Shown here piece after piece: positions 40,771 to 48,822 of a stretch of DNA of 64,000 bases (position 1 is the first letter of the stretch; each line of letters opens with the position of its first letter). Where the stretch lies: assembly GCF_000284035.1 (NCBI RefSeq), contig NC_016887.1, forward strand, positions 4,092,001-4,156,000, written 5' to 3'. A program made the position numbers and the translations under genes. The stretch comes from Nocardia cyriacigeorgica GUH-2. Its GTDB lineage: Bacteria > Actinomycetota > Actinomycetes > Mycobacteriales > Mycobacteriaceae. The notes under the pieces are model-generated. The model saw only the letters and a program-made list of their open reading frames with translations, had not been told where the DNA came from and searched no databases.

Positions 40771-42046
40771 CGCCACCCCAGACCAAGGTCACCGTCGTCC
40801 CTTCGCCCGGCTGCGATTCCACGAATGCGGCGCCGCCGGCGAGCTGTCGCATCCGGCCGAGAATGCTGACCGAGATGCCGAGCCGGTCCACCGGCACCCG
40901 GTTCTGATCGAATCCGGCGCCGTCATCGCGCATTTCGGTGCGGATGCCGCCGGCGCTGACCGTCACGGTGACGCTGCGACGCACCTGCCGGTCGGGCACG
41001 GTGGCGTGGCGCAGACTGTTGCGCGCCGCCTCGGCCAGCGCGGCGGCGATCGTGCTCGCCGCGGTCACCGGCAGGCGCAGATCATCGAATCCGGCGGTGC
41101 GGCGGGCGGTGAATTCGATGCCGGGATTCACCTCGTGGACCGCTGAGCGCAGGAAACCGATCGCCGATTGGGCGTCCAGATGATCGGGGTCGCCACTGCC
41201 CGCGCGGGATTCGTCGAGCTGTTCCAGCGTCCGTTCGGCCTGGCGGCGCAGCACCGGCGACTCGGTGCCACCGCGGGAGGCGTCGAGCAGGGTCGACAGC
41301 ACCGCGTCGTGGATCAGGGCCGCGAACCGGGCGCGTTCCCGGTCGCGCGCCGCCGCACCCGCGACGGCGGCGGCCCGGCTACTGGCCACCTCCGATTCCC
41401 GGTCGACCCGGATGCCGGCTTCCCTGGCGTAGACCACGCACCACAAGAACAACGCGCATAACCCGGCCGCGCGGGCGAAATCGCCGGCCATCGTCAGCGC
41501 GGAGACATCGGGCACCACGAACAGATTCACCACCGCCGACAGCGCCGAACCGGCGAACAGATAGCCGATGGCGGGCCCGGTGGGCCAGGCCAGCGCCGCC
41601 GCGAGCACGCCGAGGGCGAGCACCCGGTACACCCAGACCGAGCCGGCGGCGTCGGCCGGCTGCGAATAGGCCAGCATGATCACCACCATGGCGGCCAGAA
41701 AGCTCACCGCGGCCGCACCGCTGACCAGGCGAATGGTCCGGGGCGGCGCACTGATCGACGCCACGGCCAGTACCGGGAACATGCCAAAGGCCAGCAGGAC
41801 CGCGGTAATCGTCCACCCCGGGGCGATATCGCGACTCTGATCAGCGATCTCGGGCAGTTCGACGAGGGCGGCGATCACCCCGGCCAATCCGACGACCAGC
41901 CCGAATCGGCGCAGAATCCGTTCGGAGGCATCGGCGGCCTGATCTCGCGACACGGCGGCCAACCGGCGCCACCAACGGGTCGCGCGCAGGCGATCGAGCG
42001 GGGCGGGCGTGGTCGGGGCGGTGTCCAGCAAGCCGGACGCGGTCAC
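40763..42046 (-). CDS. Membrane sensor histidine kinase
   Basis: Histidine kinase of 427 residues in the HisKA_3/NarL-partner style. It has six or so transmembrane helices (residues about 45-200) and a dimerisation helix with His in ARFAALIHDAVLSTLLDA. The ATPase has N box ALAEAARNSLRHA, G1 MRDDGAGFD and a late GEGTTVTLV. The GTG at 42046 gives a four-base overlap with the response regulator stop and is preferred over the GTG/ATG further upstream. Input signal unknown. The next gene is the degenerate kinase. Confidence 0.9.
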   Translation of the reverse strand: MTASGLLDTAPTTPAPLDRLRATRWWRRLAAVSRDQAADASERILRRFGLVVGLAGVIAALVELPEIADQSRDIAPGWTITAVLLAFGMFPVLAVASISAPPRTIRLVSGAAAVSFLAAMVVIMLAYSQPADAAGSVWVYRVLALGVLAAALAWPTGPAIGYLFAGSALSAVVNLFVVPDVSALTMAGDFARAAGLCALFLWCVVYAREAGIRVDRESEVASSRAAAVAGAAARDRERARFAALIHDAVLSTLLDASRGGTESPVLRRQAERTLEQLDESRAGSGDPDHLDAQSAIGFLRSAVHEVNPGIEFTARRTAGFDDLRLPVTAASTIAAALAEAARNSLRHATVPDRQVRRSVTVTVSAGGIRTEMRDDGAGFDQNRVPVDRLGISVSILGRMRQLAGGAAFVESQPGEGTTVTLVWGGDG

Positions 42047-42744
42047 GGGCGCGGATGCCGCTCGGGGACCGGCAGCCATCCATCCTCCACCGCGCGCTTG
42101 TACAGATCGGTCTTGGTCGGCGCGGGCCTGCCTGCGTCGGCGTACTTCTGCCGGATCCGGCCCAGATAGTCGTTGACGGTCTGCTCCGACAACCCGGTGA
42201 GCCGAGCCACCCGCGACGCCTTCTCCCCCGACGCGTAGAGGGTGAGCACCTCTTCCTGACGCGGGCTCAACCCCACGCTGGACAACTGCGGATCGCCATC
42301 GATGGCGGCGGCCCAGTCGGTGGTGACGACCTGTTCACCGGAGGCCGCCCGGCGCACCGCGGCCACCACGGTGGGCACGTCTTCGGACTTGCGCACCACC
42401 CCGAGCACACCGGCACGGGCCGCCGAGCGCACCAGGAAAGCGTTGTCGGCGCCGGTGAACACCAGCACCTCCATGCCGCGCTCGCGCAGCGCGCGCACAT
42501 TGTCCTCGGGCGTCGAGCCGTCGGCCAGGCGCAGATCCAGGACCACCAGATCGATCGGCTCGGCCACCGCGGGATCGGCGAGCAGTTCGGCGACCGTGCC
42601 CGCGGTCGCCACCAGGTCGAGATCGGGATGCGGAGCGAGCATCGCCGCCAAGCCGATCGCGACCGATTCATGGTCTTCGACCAGCCCTATCCGGCGTGGC
42701 GTGCTTTCGACCCCTTCGGCCCACGTCACCTCGACAACTCCCAT
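42043..42744 (-). CDS. LuxR/NarL-type response regulator
   Basis: Response regulator of 233 residues. The receiver begins RIGLVEDHESVAIGL with the acidic pair, VVLDLRL holds the phospho-Asp, and VRKSED the conserved Lys. The LuxR HTH is LSPRQEEVLTLYASGEKASRVARLTGLSEQTVNDYLGRIRQKY, given here only to place it at residues about 160-205. The ATG at 42744 is preferred. It is the first gene of a three-gene overlapping operon with the sensor kinase and a degenerate sensor. Confidence 0.92.
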   Translation of the reverse strand: MGVVEVTWAEGVESTPRRIGLVEDHESVAIGLAAMLAPHPDLDLVATAGTVAELLADPAVAEPIDLVVLDLRLADGSTPEDNVRALRERGMEVLVFTGADNAFLVRSAARAGVLGVVRKSEDVPTVVAAVRRAASGEQVVTTDWAAAIDGDPQLSSVGLSPRQEEVLTLYASGEKASRVARLTGLSEQTVNDYLGRIRQKYADAGRPAPTKTDLYKRAVEDGWLPVPERHPRP

Positions 42745-42840
42745 CCCGAGCAACCCGGTCCACCGCGGACCGCACATTGGTACTTCAGCAGTATGCCCGC
42801 CGAAGCCGCGCGTGGTCAGCCACCAATAATCGGGGGCATG

Positions 42841-43293
42841 TCAGGGCGCCAGGCCTGCCGCGACCGTCGCGCCCAGCTCCCAGCAGGTTTCCAGGTCACT
42901 CTTGCTCGGCTTACCCGAGACCACCACGTAGTCGGCGGACTTCGACCACCCGAGCCCGGTCGTGATCGACGTGAGGCCTTTCTCCGCGCCCTCGGTGCCC
43001 TCGTTGCCGTGGAAATACGCGCCGAACGGGCGCCCGCGCGTGGAATCCAGGCACGGGTAGTAGATGACGTCGAAGGCGTGCTTGAGGGCGCCACTCATGT
43101 ATCCGAGGTTGGCGGGCGTGCCGAGCACGTAGCCGTCGGCTTCGAGCACATCGGACGGGGTGACCGCGAGCGCGGCCCGGCGCACCACCTCCACGCCCTC
43201 GATCTCCGGATCGGTCGCGCCGGAGACCACGGCCTCGAACATCGCCTGCATGAACGGCGACGGGGTGTGATGGATGATCAGCAGTCGCGCCAC
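42841..43293 (-). CDS. Flavodoxin/NADPH-dependent FMN reductase-like protein
   Basis: Flavoprotein of 150 residues. LLIIHHTPSPFMQAMFEAVVSG is the phosphate-binding loop and VLGTPANLGYMSGALKHAFD the isoalloxazine-contact loop, followed by YFHGNEGTEGAEKG. It fits NAD(P)H-dependent oxidoreductases of the WrbA/flavodoxin-like group. A quinone- or nitro-reductase role is possible. It stands 21 bases downstream of the TPR membrane gene but has its own start. Confidence 0.87.
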   Translation of the reverse strand: MARLLIIHHTPSPFMQAMFEAVVSGATDPEIEGVEVVRRAALAVTPSDVLEADGYVLGTPANLGYMSGALKHAFDVIYYPCLDSTRGRPFGAYFHGNEGTEGAEKGLTSITTGLGWSKSADYVVVSGKPSKSDLETCWELGATVAAGLAP

Positions 43294-43314
43294 GACGACG
43301 AGGGTATCCCGGGG

Positions 43315-43827
43315 CTATCCGCGCTGCTCGCGTTCGTGACGCTCCAGCTCGACCGCGCGGCGCATGGTGGCCCGGGCGCGGCCGCGATCGCCGGCGTAGT
43401 CGTAGGCGCGGGCCAGGCGGTAGGAGACCCGCCAGTTGTCGGGGTCGGCCTCCCACTCCTGCTTGACCTGCAGGAACAGCTCGTCGGCCGCGGCCCGCTC
43501 GATCCGGCCGGACGGACGGCGCGGCAGCTCCGACACGTCCAGTTCCAGGCCCTCGTCGTGGATGCGCCGGGCCAGATGCTGGTGGGCGAGCGCGGCGCGC
43601 ACGGTGGCGTAGACGATCCAGACACCGAGCAGCGGCAGGATCAGCACGCCGATGCCGATGGCGATCGCGGCGCCGTCACCGGAGCCGATCAGGCTGATCG
43701 CGATCTTGCCGAGCAGCAGGAAATAGAAGACCAGCACCAGCACCAGCGCCGCCACCATGGCGACGATCTTGACCACATCCCGGCTCGGCCCGGCACCGGC
43801 CGATTCGGCTGGATCCTGCGCGCTCAC
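43315..43827 (-). CDS. Membrane protein with TPR-like C-terminus
   Basis: Protein of 170 residues. Two transmembrane helices (IVAMVAALVLVLVFYFLLL and AIAIGIGVLILPLLGVWIV) precede a soluble tail with a TPR-like pair (DNWRVSYRLARAYDYAGDRGRARATMRRAVELE). It overlaps the dapB stop by four bases and occupies the same place next to dapB in mycobacteria. Function unknown. Confidence 0.87.
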   Translation of the reverse strand: MSAQDPAESAGAGPSRDVVKIVAMVAALVLVLVFYFLLLGKIAISLIGSGDGAAIAIGIGVLILPLLGVWIVYATVRAALAHQHLARRIHDEGLELDVSELPRRPSGRIERAAADELFLQVKQEWEADPDNWRVSYRLARAYDYAGDRGRARATMRRAVELERHEREQRG

Positions 43828-44576
43828 AGGTCCAGCAGCGGATCGAGCCCGACGGTGAGTCCGGGACGGTCGGCGATGCGGCGCACCCCGAGCAGCACAC
43901 CGGGCGCGAAGGAGGACCGGTCGATGGAATCGTGGCGGATGGTCAGCGTCTCCCCCTGGGTGCCGAACAGCACCTCCTGGTGGGCGACGAGCCCGGCCAG
44001 GCGCACCGAATGCACCCGCACACCGTCGACGTCGGCGCCGCGGGCACCCTCGAGCTCGGTGCTGGTGGCGTCGGGGCTGCGACCCACGCCGGCCTTCTCC
44101 CTGGCCTGGGCGATCAGCCCGGCGGTGCGGTAGGCGGTACCCGACGGCGCGTCGGCCTTGTTCGGGTGATGCAGCTCGATGACCTCGACGGATTCGAAGA
44201 AGCGCGCGGCCTGCTCGGCGAACCGCATCGACAGCACCGCGCCAATGGCGAAGTTCGGCGCGATCAGCACCCCGACGTGCGGCTTGCCCGCCAGCCAGCC
44301 GTTGACTTCGTCGAGCCGCGCGGCGTCGAAACCGGTGGTGCCCACCACGGCGTGGATGCCGTGCTCGACAAGGAATTTCAGGTTGCCCATCACCACGTCG
44401 GGATGGGTGAAGTCGACGACGACCTGGGTGCCGGTCTCCAGGAACTTCTCCAGCGGATCATCCTTGTCGACACCCGCGACCAGCTCCAGATCCGCGGCGG
44501 CCTCGACCGCCGCGCAGATCGCCTGTCCGACCTTGCCCTGCGCGCCGAGCACACCCACCCGAATCGGTGCGGTCAC
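43824..44576 (-). CDS. dapB: 4-hydroxy-tetrahydrodipicolinate reductase DapB
   Basis: NAD(P)H-dependent step after DapA in DAP/lysine synthesis. The 250-residue protein has VGVLGAQGKVG (dinucleotide site, residues 7-17), VDFTHPDVV, and the catalytic EVIELHHPNKADAPSGTA block. The GTG at 44576 follows an AGGGAG site. The TPR membrane protein overlaps its stop. dapA lies some 6 kb away on the same strand. Confidence 0.97.
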   Translation of the reverse strand: MTAPIRVGVLGAQGKVGQAICAAVEAAADLELVAGVDKDDPLEKFLETGTQVVVDFTHPDVVMGNLKFLVEHGIHAVVGTTGFDAARLDEVNGWLAGKPHVGVLIAPNFAIGAVLSMRFAEQAARFFESVEVIELHHPNKADAPSGTAYRTAGLIAQAREKAGVGRSPDATSTELEGARGADVDGVRVHSVRLAGLVAHQEVLFGTQGETLTIRHDSIDRSSFAPGVLLGVRRIADRPGLTVGLDPLLDL

Positions 44577-44817
44577 GATTGGTCTCCCTACTTCTCGTCC
44601 GGCTGTTTCCGCCGAGCCTAACGCGGCGGCGGCGCGCGGTCGCCGGGCCCACCTGCGGGCCCGGTCACAGTCGCCGGATGCCGCCGGGACACAACGGAAA
44701 TGGGGGTTGGCAGCGTCGCGGAACAAACGTTATCGTGATCTCTTGTGACGGTGCTCCCGTTGGCCGCCTTGTACCGAGCCCGGGGTCGGGACCGTCACTA
44801 CTCGAGGAGAAAATCCC

Positions 44818-45213
44818 CTGTCAGTACAGTTCAATCACACCATTGTCGGATGCAAGGACAATCGCGTGTCCGCCGAATTCTGGGCGGACATTCTGGGTGT
44901 CACGGCCGGAACCGAATGGGGGCCGTTCATTCCGGTCACCGTCGATAACGGTGTCACCTTCGATTTCGCGAACGTCCCGCCACATATCGGCGATATCCAG
45001 CCCCAGCATTACGCGTTTCTGGTCTCGGAGGACGAGTTCGACGCCGCCTACGACAAGATCCGCCGGTACCGGCTGGACTACTGGGCCGATCCACGTCAGC
45101 AGGACGCGGGGCAGATCAACCACAACGATGGCGGTCGAGGCATCTACTTCCTCGACCCCAGCGGGCACTTCGTGGAGCTGATCACCGTCCCGTACGGCGG
45201 CTGGCCCCAGTAA
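44818..45213 (+). CDS. VOC-family protein with a probable CTG start
   Basis: Protein of 131 residues of the VOC superfamily. Homologues open with an SVQLNHTIV-like strand. Here that strand (SVQFNHTIVGCKDNR) lies before the first ATG/GTG/TTG in frame, so the likely start is CTG at 44818, with AGGAG eight bases upstream. The first standard start, GTG at 44866, would cut off the opening strand and the His ligand. Later blocks are PQHYAFLVSEDEFD and IYFLDPSGHFVELIT. Function unknown. Confidence 0.8.
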   Translation: MSVQFNHTIVGCKDNRVSAEFWADILGVTAGTEWGPFIPVTVDNGVTFDFANVPPHIGDIQPQHYAFLVSEDEFDAAYDKIRRYRLDYWADPRQQDAGQINHNDGGRGIYFLDPSGHFVELITVPYGGWPQ

Positions 45214-45217
45214 GCGC

Positions 45218-45247
45218 ATGAGGCCGGGTGGCGACACCCGGCCTCAT
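45218..45247 (+). terminator. Hairpin with GCGA tetraloop
   Basis: Perfect 13-bp stem (ATGAGGCCGGGTG and complement) closed by a GCGA tetraloop, four bases after the VOC gene. It lacks a long T tract but is stable enough to act as a terminator. Confidence 0.7.
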
Positions 45248-45326
45248 CGCATTCCACTCGTACCGCCATGGCTCGACGGCAACACCACTCGTCGAGCTCG
45301 GTCGCCTGCGAAGAAATGGATACCGA

Positions 45327-45722
45327 ATGGGCATCGACGTGAAAACAGCCGTCGAACAACTGCACGACGATCTGGCCGCCTGGCTCGGTTCCGAAGCCGA
45401 CGATGCGGTATTCGAACGATTCGCCGACGCACAACACGAAGCGTTCTCCATGGTGACCACGGCGGGCGAAACGCTGCGGCGAAGTGAATTGTTGGACGGC
45501 CTTCGTGCCGCCCGCAATGCCAGTCCGGGACTGCGTATCGAGATCAGCGAATTCGAAGAAGTCGCGGCGGAAAACCGAATGGTGGTGGTGCGATTCCTGG
45601 AATCACACCACCACGCCGGGCAGATATCGCGTCGTCGCGTGACCGCAGTGCTGGTCGCGGCCGACGGCGAGCCGGCGTTGCGCTGGCTGACCGTCCACGA
45701 AACCCCGGTCGCCGCGAGCTGA
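45327..45722 (+). CDS. SnoaL/NTF2-like protein
   Basis: Protein of 131 residues with an NTF2-like layout: two N-terminal helices (AVEQLHDDLAAWL, FERFADAQHEAFSMV), then alternating strands (LRIEISEFEEVAAENRMVVVRFLESH, RRRVTAVLVAADGEPALRWLTVHETPV). Likely DUF4440-related. The ATG at 45327 follows GCGAAG. Possibly co-transcribed beyond the hairpin with the VOC gene. No specific role. Confidence 0.75.
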   Translation: MGIDVKTAVEQLHDDLAAWLGSEADDAVFERFADAQHEAFSMVTTAGETLRRSELLDGLRAARNASPGLRIEISEFEEVAAENRMVVVRFLESHHHAGQISRRRVTAVLVAADGEPALRWLTVHETPVAAS

Positions 45723-45737
45723 TCAGCTGGCCGCGCT

Positions 45738-46955
45738 TCAGACCTGCGTGCGCACCTCGGCGCGTCCACGACGCACACCCAGACCCGCCGCGATCAGGCA
45801 CGCCACCGCCACCGCACCGACGAACCACGGAAACACCGTGCCCAGACCCCACGTCGTCGCGGCCCAGCCCGCCACGACGGTGGGCAGCGCCATCGCCGAG
45901 TAGGCCAGCAGGTAGTAGGCCGACATGGTCTCGCCGCGCTTGTGCTGCGGTACGACATTGGACAGGTGGCGCAGCGAGCCACCGAACCCGAGCCCGAAGG
46001 TGGCGCCGAGGGCCAGCCCGATGCCGATCACCGCGACCCAGTTGTGTGTGCCGAGGGCCGGCACCGTCAGCAGCAGGGCAATCGCCATGCCGATATCGCC
46101 GATGATGGCCGCCGCCCGTGCCGGCACCCCGGTCGCGAATAGCTGTGCCAGCGCCGCCGACAGCGCCGTCGACGCCACCACCAGCCCACCGAAGACCAGA
46201 TTGTGGATGCCGGTCTGCTCCGCGGCCAACGATGGATACAGCGACAGCAGCACACCCAGCACCGACCATGCCGCCATCACCCCGATCGCGGAGAACCAGA
46301 AATCACCGCGAATCTCCTGCGGGACGGCCGGCTTGGCGATCCGGATGCGGCCCGCGGCCCGCGCGACATGCGGCTCCCGCAACGCCAGCACACCGACACC
46401 GATGATCAAGCAGACCACGCTGATCACCACATAGGGGGTGCGCAGTGGATTCGGCGCGTACTGCGCGAGCAGCGCCGACCCCAGGATCGCCACCGCCATA
46501 CCGACATTGAAGGCCACACCGGTGAGCTGGCCGGACCGCGCACCGCGATGCGGACGCAGGTCCAGCAGTGCCGCCGCGCCGGCCACCACCGTGGCGCCGA
46601 CCGCGAAGCCGTGCAGTGCCCGCGCCAGCAGCAGCATCGGCACGGTATCGGCCAGCACGAACACGATCAGGCCGACGATCATGGTGGCGAACGCGCCCAG
46701 CAGCACCGGCTTGCGCCCGACCACATCGGAGACCCGGCCCGAGACCAGCACCGCGCCCAGCGCCGCGACCGCGTAGACGGCGAACACGATGGTGGTGGTG
46801 AGCGGCGACAGATGCCATTCCCGCTCGTAGATGCCATACAGCGGCGCCGGAACCCCCGACACCCCGAGCGCGACGCCGCTGGCGGCCAGCACCAGCGCGT
46901 ACGCCCACGACTGCGATGCCCGCTCCGCCCCGGGCACGGCCATTGTCGCTGCCAT
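45738..46955 (-). CDS. MFS transporter
   Basis: Major-facilitator efflux-type transporter of 405 residues with 12 predicted helices. The family A motif is ALGAVLVSGRVSDVVGRKPVLL near residue 70, followed by LARALHGFAVGATVVAGAAALLDL. A second half begins after RIRIAKPAVPQEIRGDFWF. It is divergent from an ArsR-like regulator, a common set-up for drug- or metabolite-inducible pumps. Substrate unknown. Confidence 0.9.
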   Translation of the reverse strand: MAATMAVPGAERASQSWAYALVLAASGVALGVSGVPAPLYGIYEREWHLSPLTTTIVFAVYAVAALGAVLVSGRVSDVVGRKPVLLGAFATMIVGLIVFVLADTVPMLLLARALHGFAVGATVVAGAAALLDLRPHRGARSGQLTGVAFNVGMAVAILGSALLAQYAPNPLRTPYVVISVVCLIIGVGVLALREPHVARAAGRIRIAKPAVPQEIRGDFWFSAIGVMAAWSVLGVLLSLYPSLAAEQTGIHNLVFGGLVVASTALSAALAQLFATGVPARAAAIIGDIGMAIALLLTVPALGTHNWVAVIGIGLALGATFGLGFGGSLRHLSNVVPQHKRGETMSAYYLLAYSAMALPTVVAGWAATTWGLGTVFPWFVGAVAVACLIAAGLGVRRGRAEVRTQV

Positions 46956-46974
46956 CGAAACCCCGATCAGGTAA

Positions 46975-47030
46975 GTTTGATAATGATCGAACCGAATCGA
47001 CAGTAACGTACGGTACGACGATCATCAAAC
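46975..47030. promoter_or_regulatory. Inverted repeat between MFS pump and ArsR-like regulator
   Basis: GTTTGATAATGATC on the left (46975 on) is mirrored by GATCATCAAAC ending at 47030, flanking CGTACG. A likely operator of the divergent regulator. Confidence 0.45.
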
Positions 47031-47048
47031 CCCCCAGTGAGGAAGATC

Positions 47049-47381
47049 ATGACGGACACCACAGCGGTCACCGGCTCCGAGGTCCATCCCGTGGCCGCGC
47101 TCCCCGTTGTGCTCGGCGCGCTACAGGATCCGGTGCGCCTGGAGATGGTGCGCCGGCTCAGCAATGCGGGCACCGCGGTGCGCTGCGGAGCGCTCTACGA
47201 CGTGATCAACAAGTCCACCGCGACCCACCATTTCAAGATCCTGCGCGAGGCCGGCGTCATCGAACGGCTGGTCGTCGACGGCCAGACCTGCCAGCGTTTG
47301 CGCACCGATGCCCTCGACGAGGCGCTGCCGGGGTTGCTGGCGTCGGTGGTCGAGGCAGCGAACCGGGCACAGGGCGACTGA
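47049..47381 (+). CDS. ArsR-like winged-helix regulator
   Basis: Small regulator of 110 residues. The winged helix runs over residues about 20-90: LGALQDPVRLEMVRRLS, then CGALYDVINKSTATHHFKILREAGVIERLV, and a short C-terminal helix. It has no obvious metal-binding Cys pair typical of SmtB/ArsR metal sensors. The ATG at 47049 has GAGGAAG in front. Divergent from the MFS gene, so it is probably its repressor. Confidence 0.85.
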   Translation: MTDTTAVTGSEVHPVAALPVVLGALQDPVRLEMVRRLSNAGTAVRCGALYDVINKSTATHHFKILREAGVIERLVVDGQTCQRLRTDALDEALPGLLASVVEAANRAQGD

Positions 47382-47429
47382 GGGACGCCCCCAACGCGAG
47401 CAGGGCGACTCCTGCTCCGTCTTGTCGCG

Positions 47430-48716
47430 CTATCCGAACACCAACCGCCGCAACGCCCACACCATCAGCAGGGCGCACCCGGCAGCCGGTAGCAGCAGAA
47501 TCGGCAGCATGATCGCGCCGGGGACCCAGGGGGTCTCGGCGATGAACGACAGCGCGGCCTCCACGCACAGGGTCGCGACGACGATTGCGGCGAACACCGC
47601 GAATGCCCACGCGCCGTCCGGCCGCAAGGCCACGCCGTGCAGGAGGGCGAGCACACCCCCGATGACCACAGCGGGCGGAACGACCAGGATCACTCCCGAC
47701 ATGGCGTACACCCAGTTCGCGTCGCGATCCTCGGCGCCGCAGGCGGGCCGAACCCACGCGATGAACAGCAGCAGATGAGCTAGTGCCGACGCCCCCAACG
47801 CGGTCAGTACCACCACATACCCGAGCGTCGTGGCCGTATCACCACGGTCGATGGTGATCGCGGCGTGGCCGATGAGCGCGAGCGGCAACGCGACGACGAA
47901 GACGAGGAGGCCGAGAACCGCTTCGGGCCGCCTGGCCCGCATCCCGAGATAGCCCTTGGGCAACCGCCGCCGGGCTCGGCGCAGCGAACGCACGCCGATG
48001 AAACCGAAGGCGCCCAGTACCGCTGAATCCACCAGCCGCAGCACCGACGGCCCGGCGAACGTCGAGGTCACCGCCACGATAGCCGCCCAGCCCCAGAACA
48101 ATCCGACCAGCCGCAGCAGCGTCCGCCAGACGTATTCGGTGAGCCGTTGGTGCGCGGGCGCGGTGTCGACCCCGGCACCGACCAACGTCCGCAGGTCACG
48201 CACGGTGGCACGGTTCGGGCCCGACCGCGCGTCGAGATCGATCGCACTTATGGCGACCTCCGCTCCCGCTACCTTCACCCGGCTGCCCGGCGCGGCGTGC
48301 AATCCGGCGATCGTCAGCGAGAACTTGCCCTCCGCTCGCATCGCCTTGGTGCTCTTGGCGTACCGGTCGACCATGAGGCAGTACAGCAGCCGCGCCGCGG
48401 GGTCGGCCGGAAGGAGTTCGATTGCGCGCTGAGCGTGCCGGACGGCCTGCTCGTGCCGAGCCTGGGCTCCTGCGGCCAGCGCGGCCACCATCCAGGCGTC
48501 GGCCTGCTTCGGATCGGCCCGGCACGCCACATCCGCCGTCTGCCGAGCCCGGGCGATATCGCCCGATTCCAGGTGCTCCTCGGCCAGCCGCGCCAACAGC
48601 CGAGCCTCGTCCGGCGCCTCGTTCAACGCCTGTTCGAGCACGTCACGCGCGAGCGACCGCCGCCCGGCCGCCACCTCCACCACCGACCGCGCGAGCGCCA
48701 ACTCCACCGAATCCAT
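47430..48716 (-). CDS. TPR-domain membrane protein
   Basis: Protein of 428 residues. Residues 1-110 are three TPR repeats (ALNEAPDEARLLARLAEEHLESGDIARARQ; KQADAWMVAALAAGAQARHEQAVRHAQRAIELLPADPAA). After a linker come about seven transmembrane helices (residues about 195-425). No enzymatic motif. An accessory or scaffold role is possible; no homology recognised. It starts with ATG at 48716 and stands alone. Confidence 0.8.
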   Translation of the reverse strand: MDSVELALARSVVEVAAGRRSLARDVLEQALNEAPDEARLLARLAEEHLESGDIARARQTADVACRADPKQADAWMVAALAAGAQARHEQAVRHAQRAIELLPADPAARLLYCLMVDRYAKSTKAMRAEGKFSLTIAGLHAAPGSRVKVAGAEVAISAIDLDARSGPNRATVRDLRTLVGAGVDTAPAHQRLTEYVWRTLLRLVGLFWGWAAIVAVTSTFAGPSVLRLVDSAVLGAFGFIGVRSLRRARRRLPKGYLGMRARRPEAVLGLLVFVVALPLALIGHAAITIDRGDTATTLGYVVVLTALGASALAHLLLFIAWVRPACGAEDRDANWVYAMSGVILVVPPAVVIGGVLALLHGVALRPDGAWAFAVFAAIVVATLCVEAALSFIAETPWVPGAIMLPILLLPAAGCALLMVWALRRLVFG

Positions 48717-48822
48717 CGTCCCCCCTGAGCATTTCCTGCTGCCCCGCCGAGCTGAGCCAGTGTGTCATCTTCCGGCGTGACCGGTCACGCGAGATTCGAC
48801 CGCACCGACCGGCCGGCCCGCA

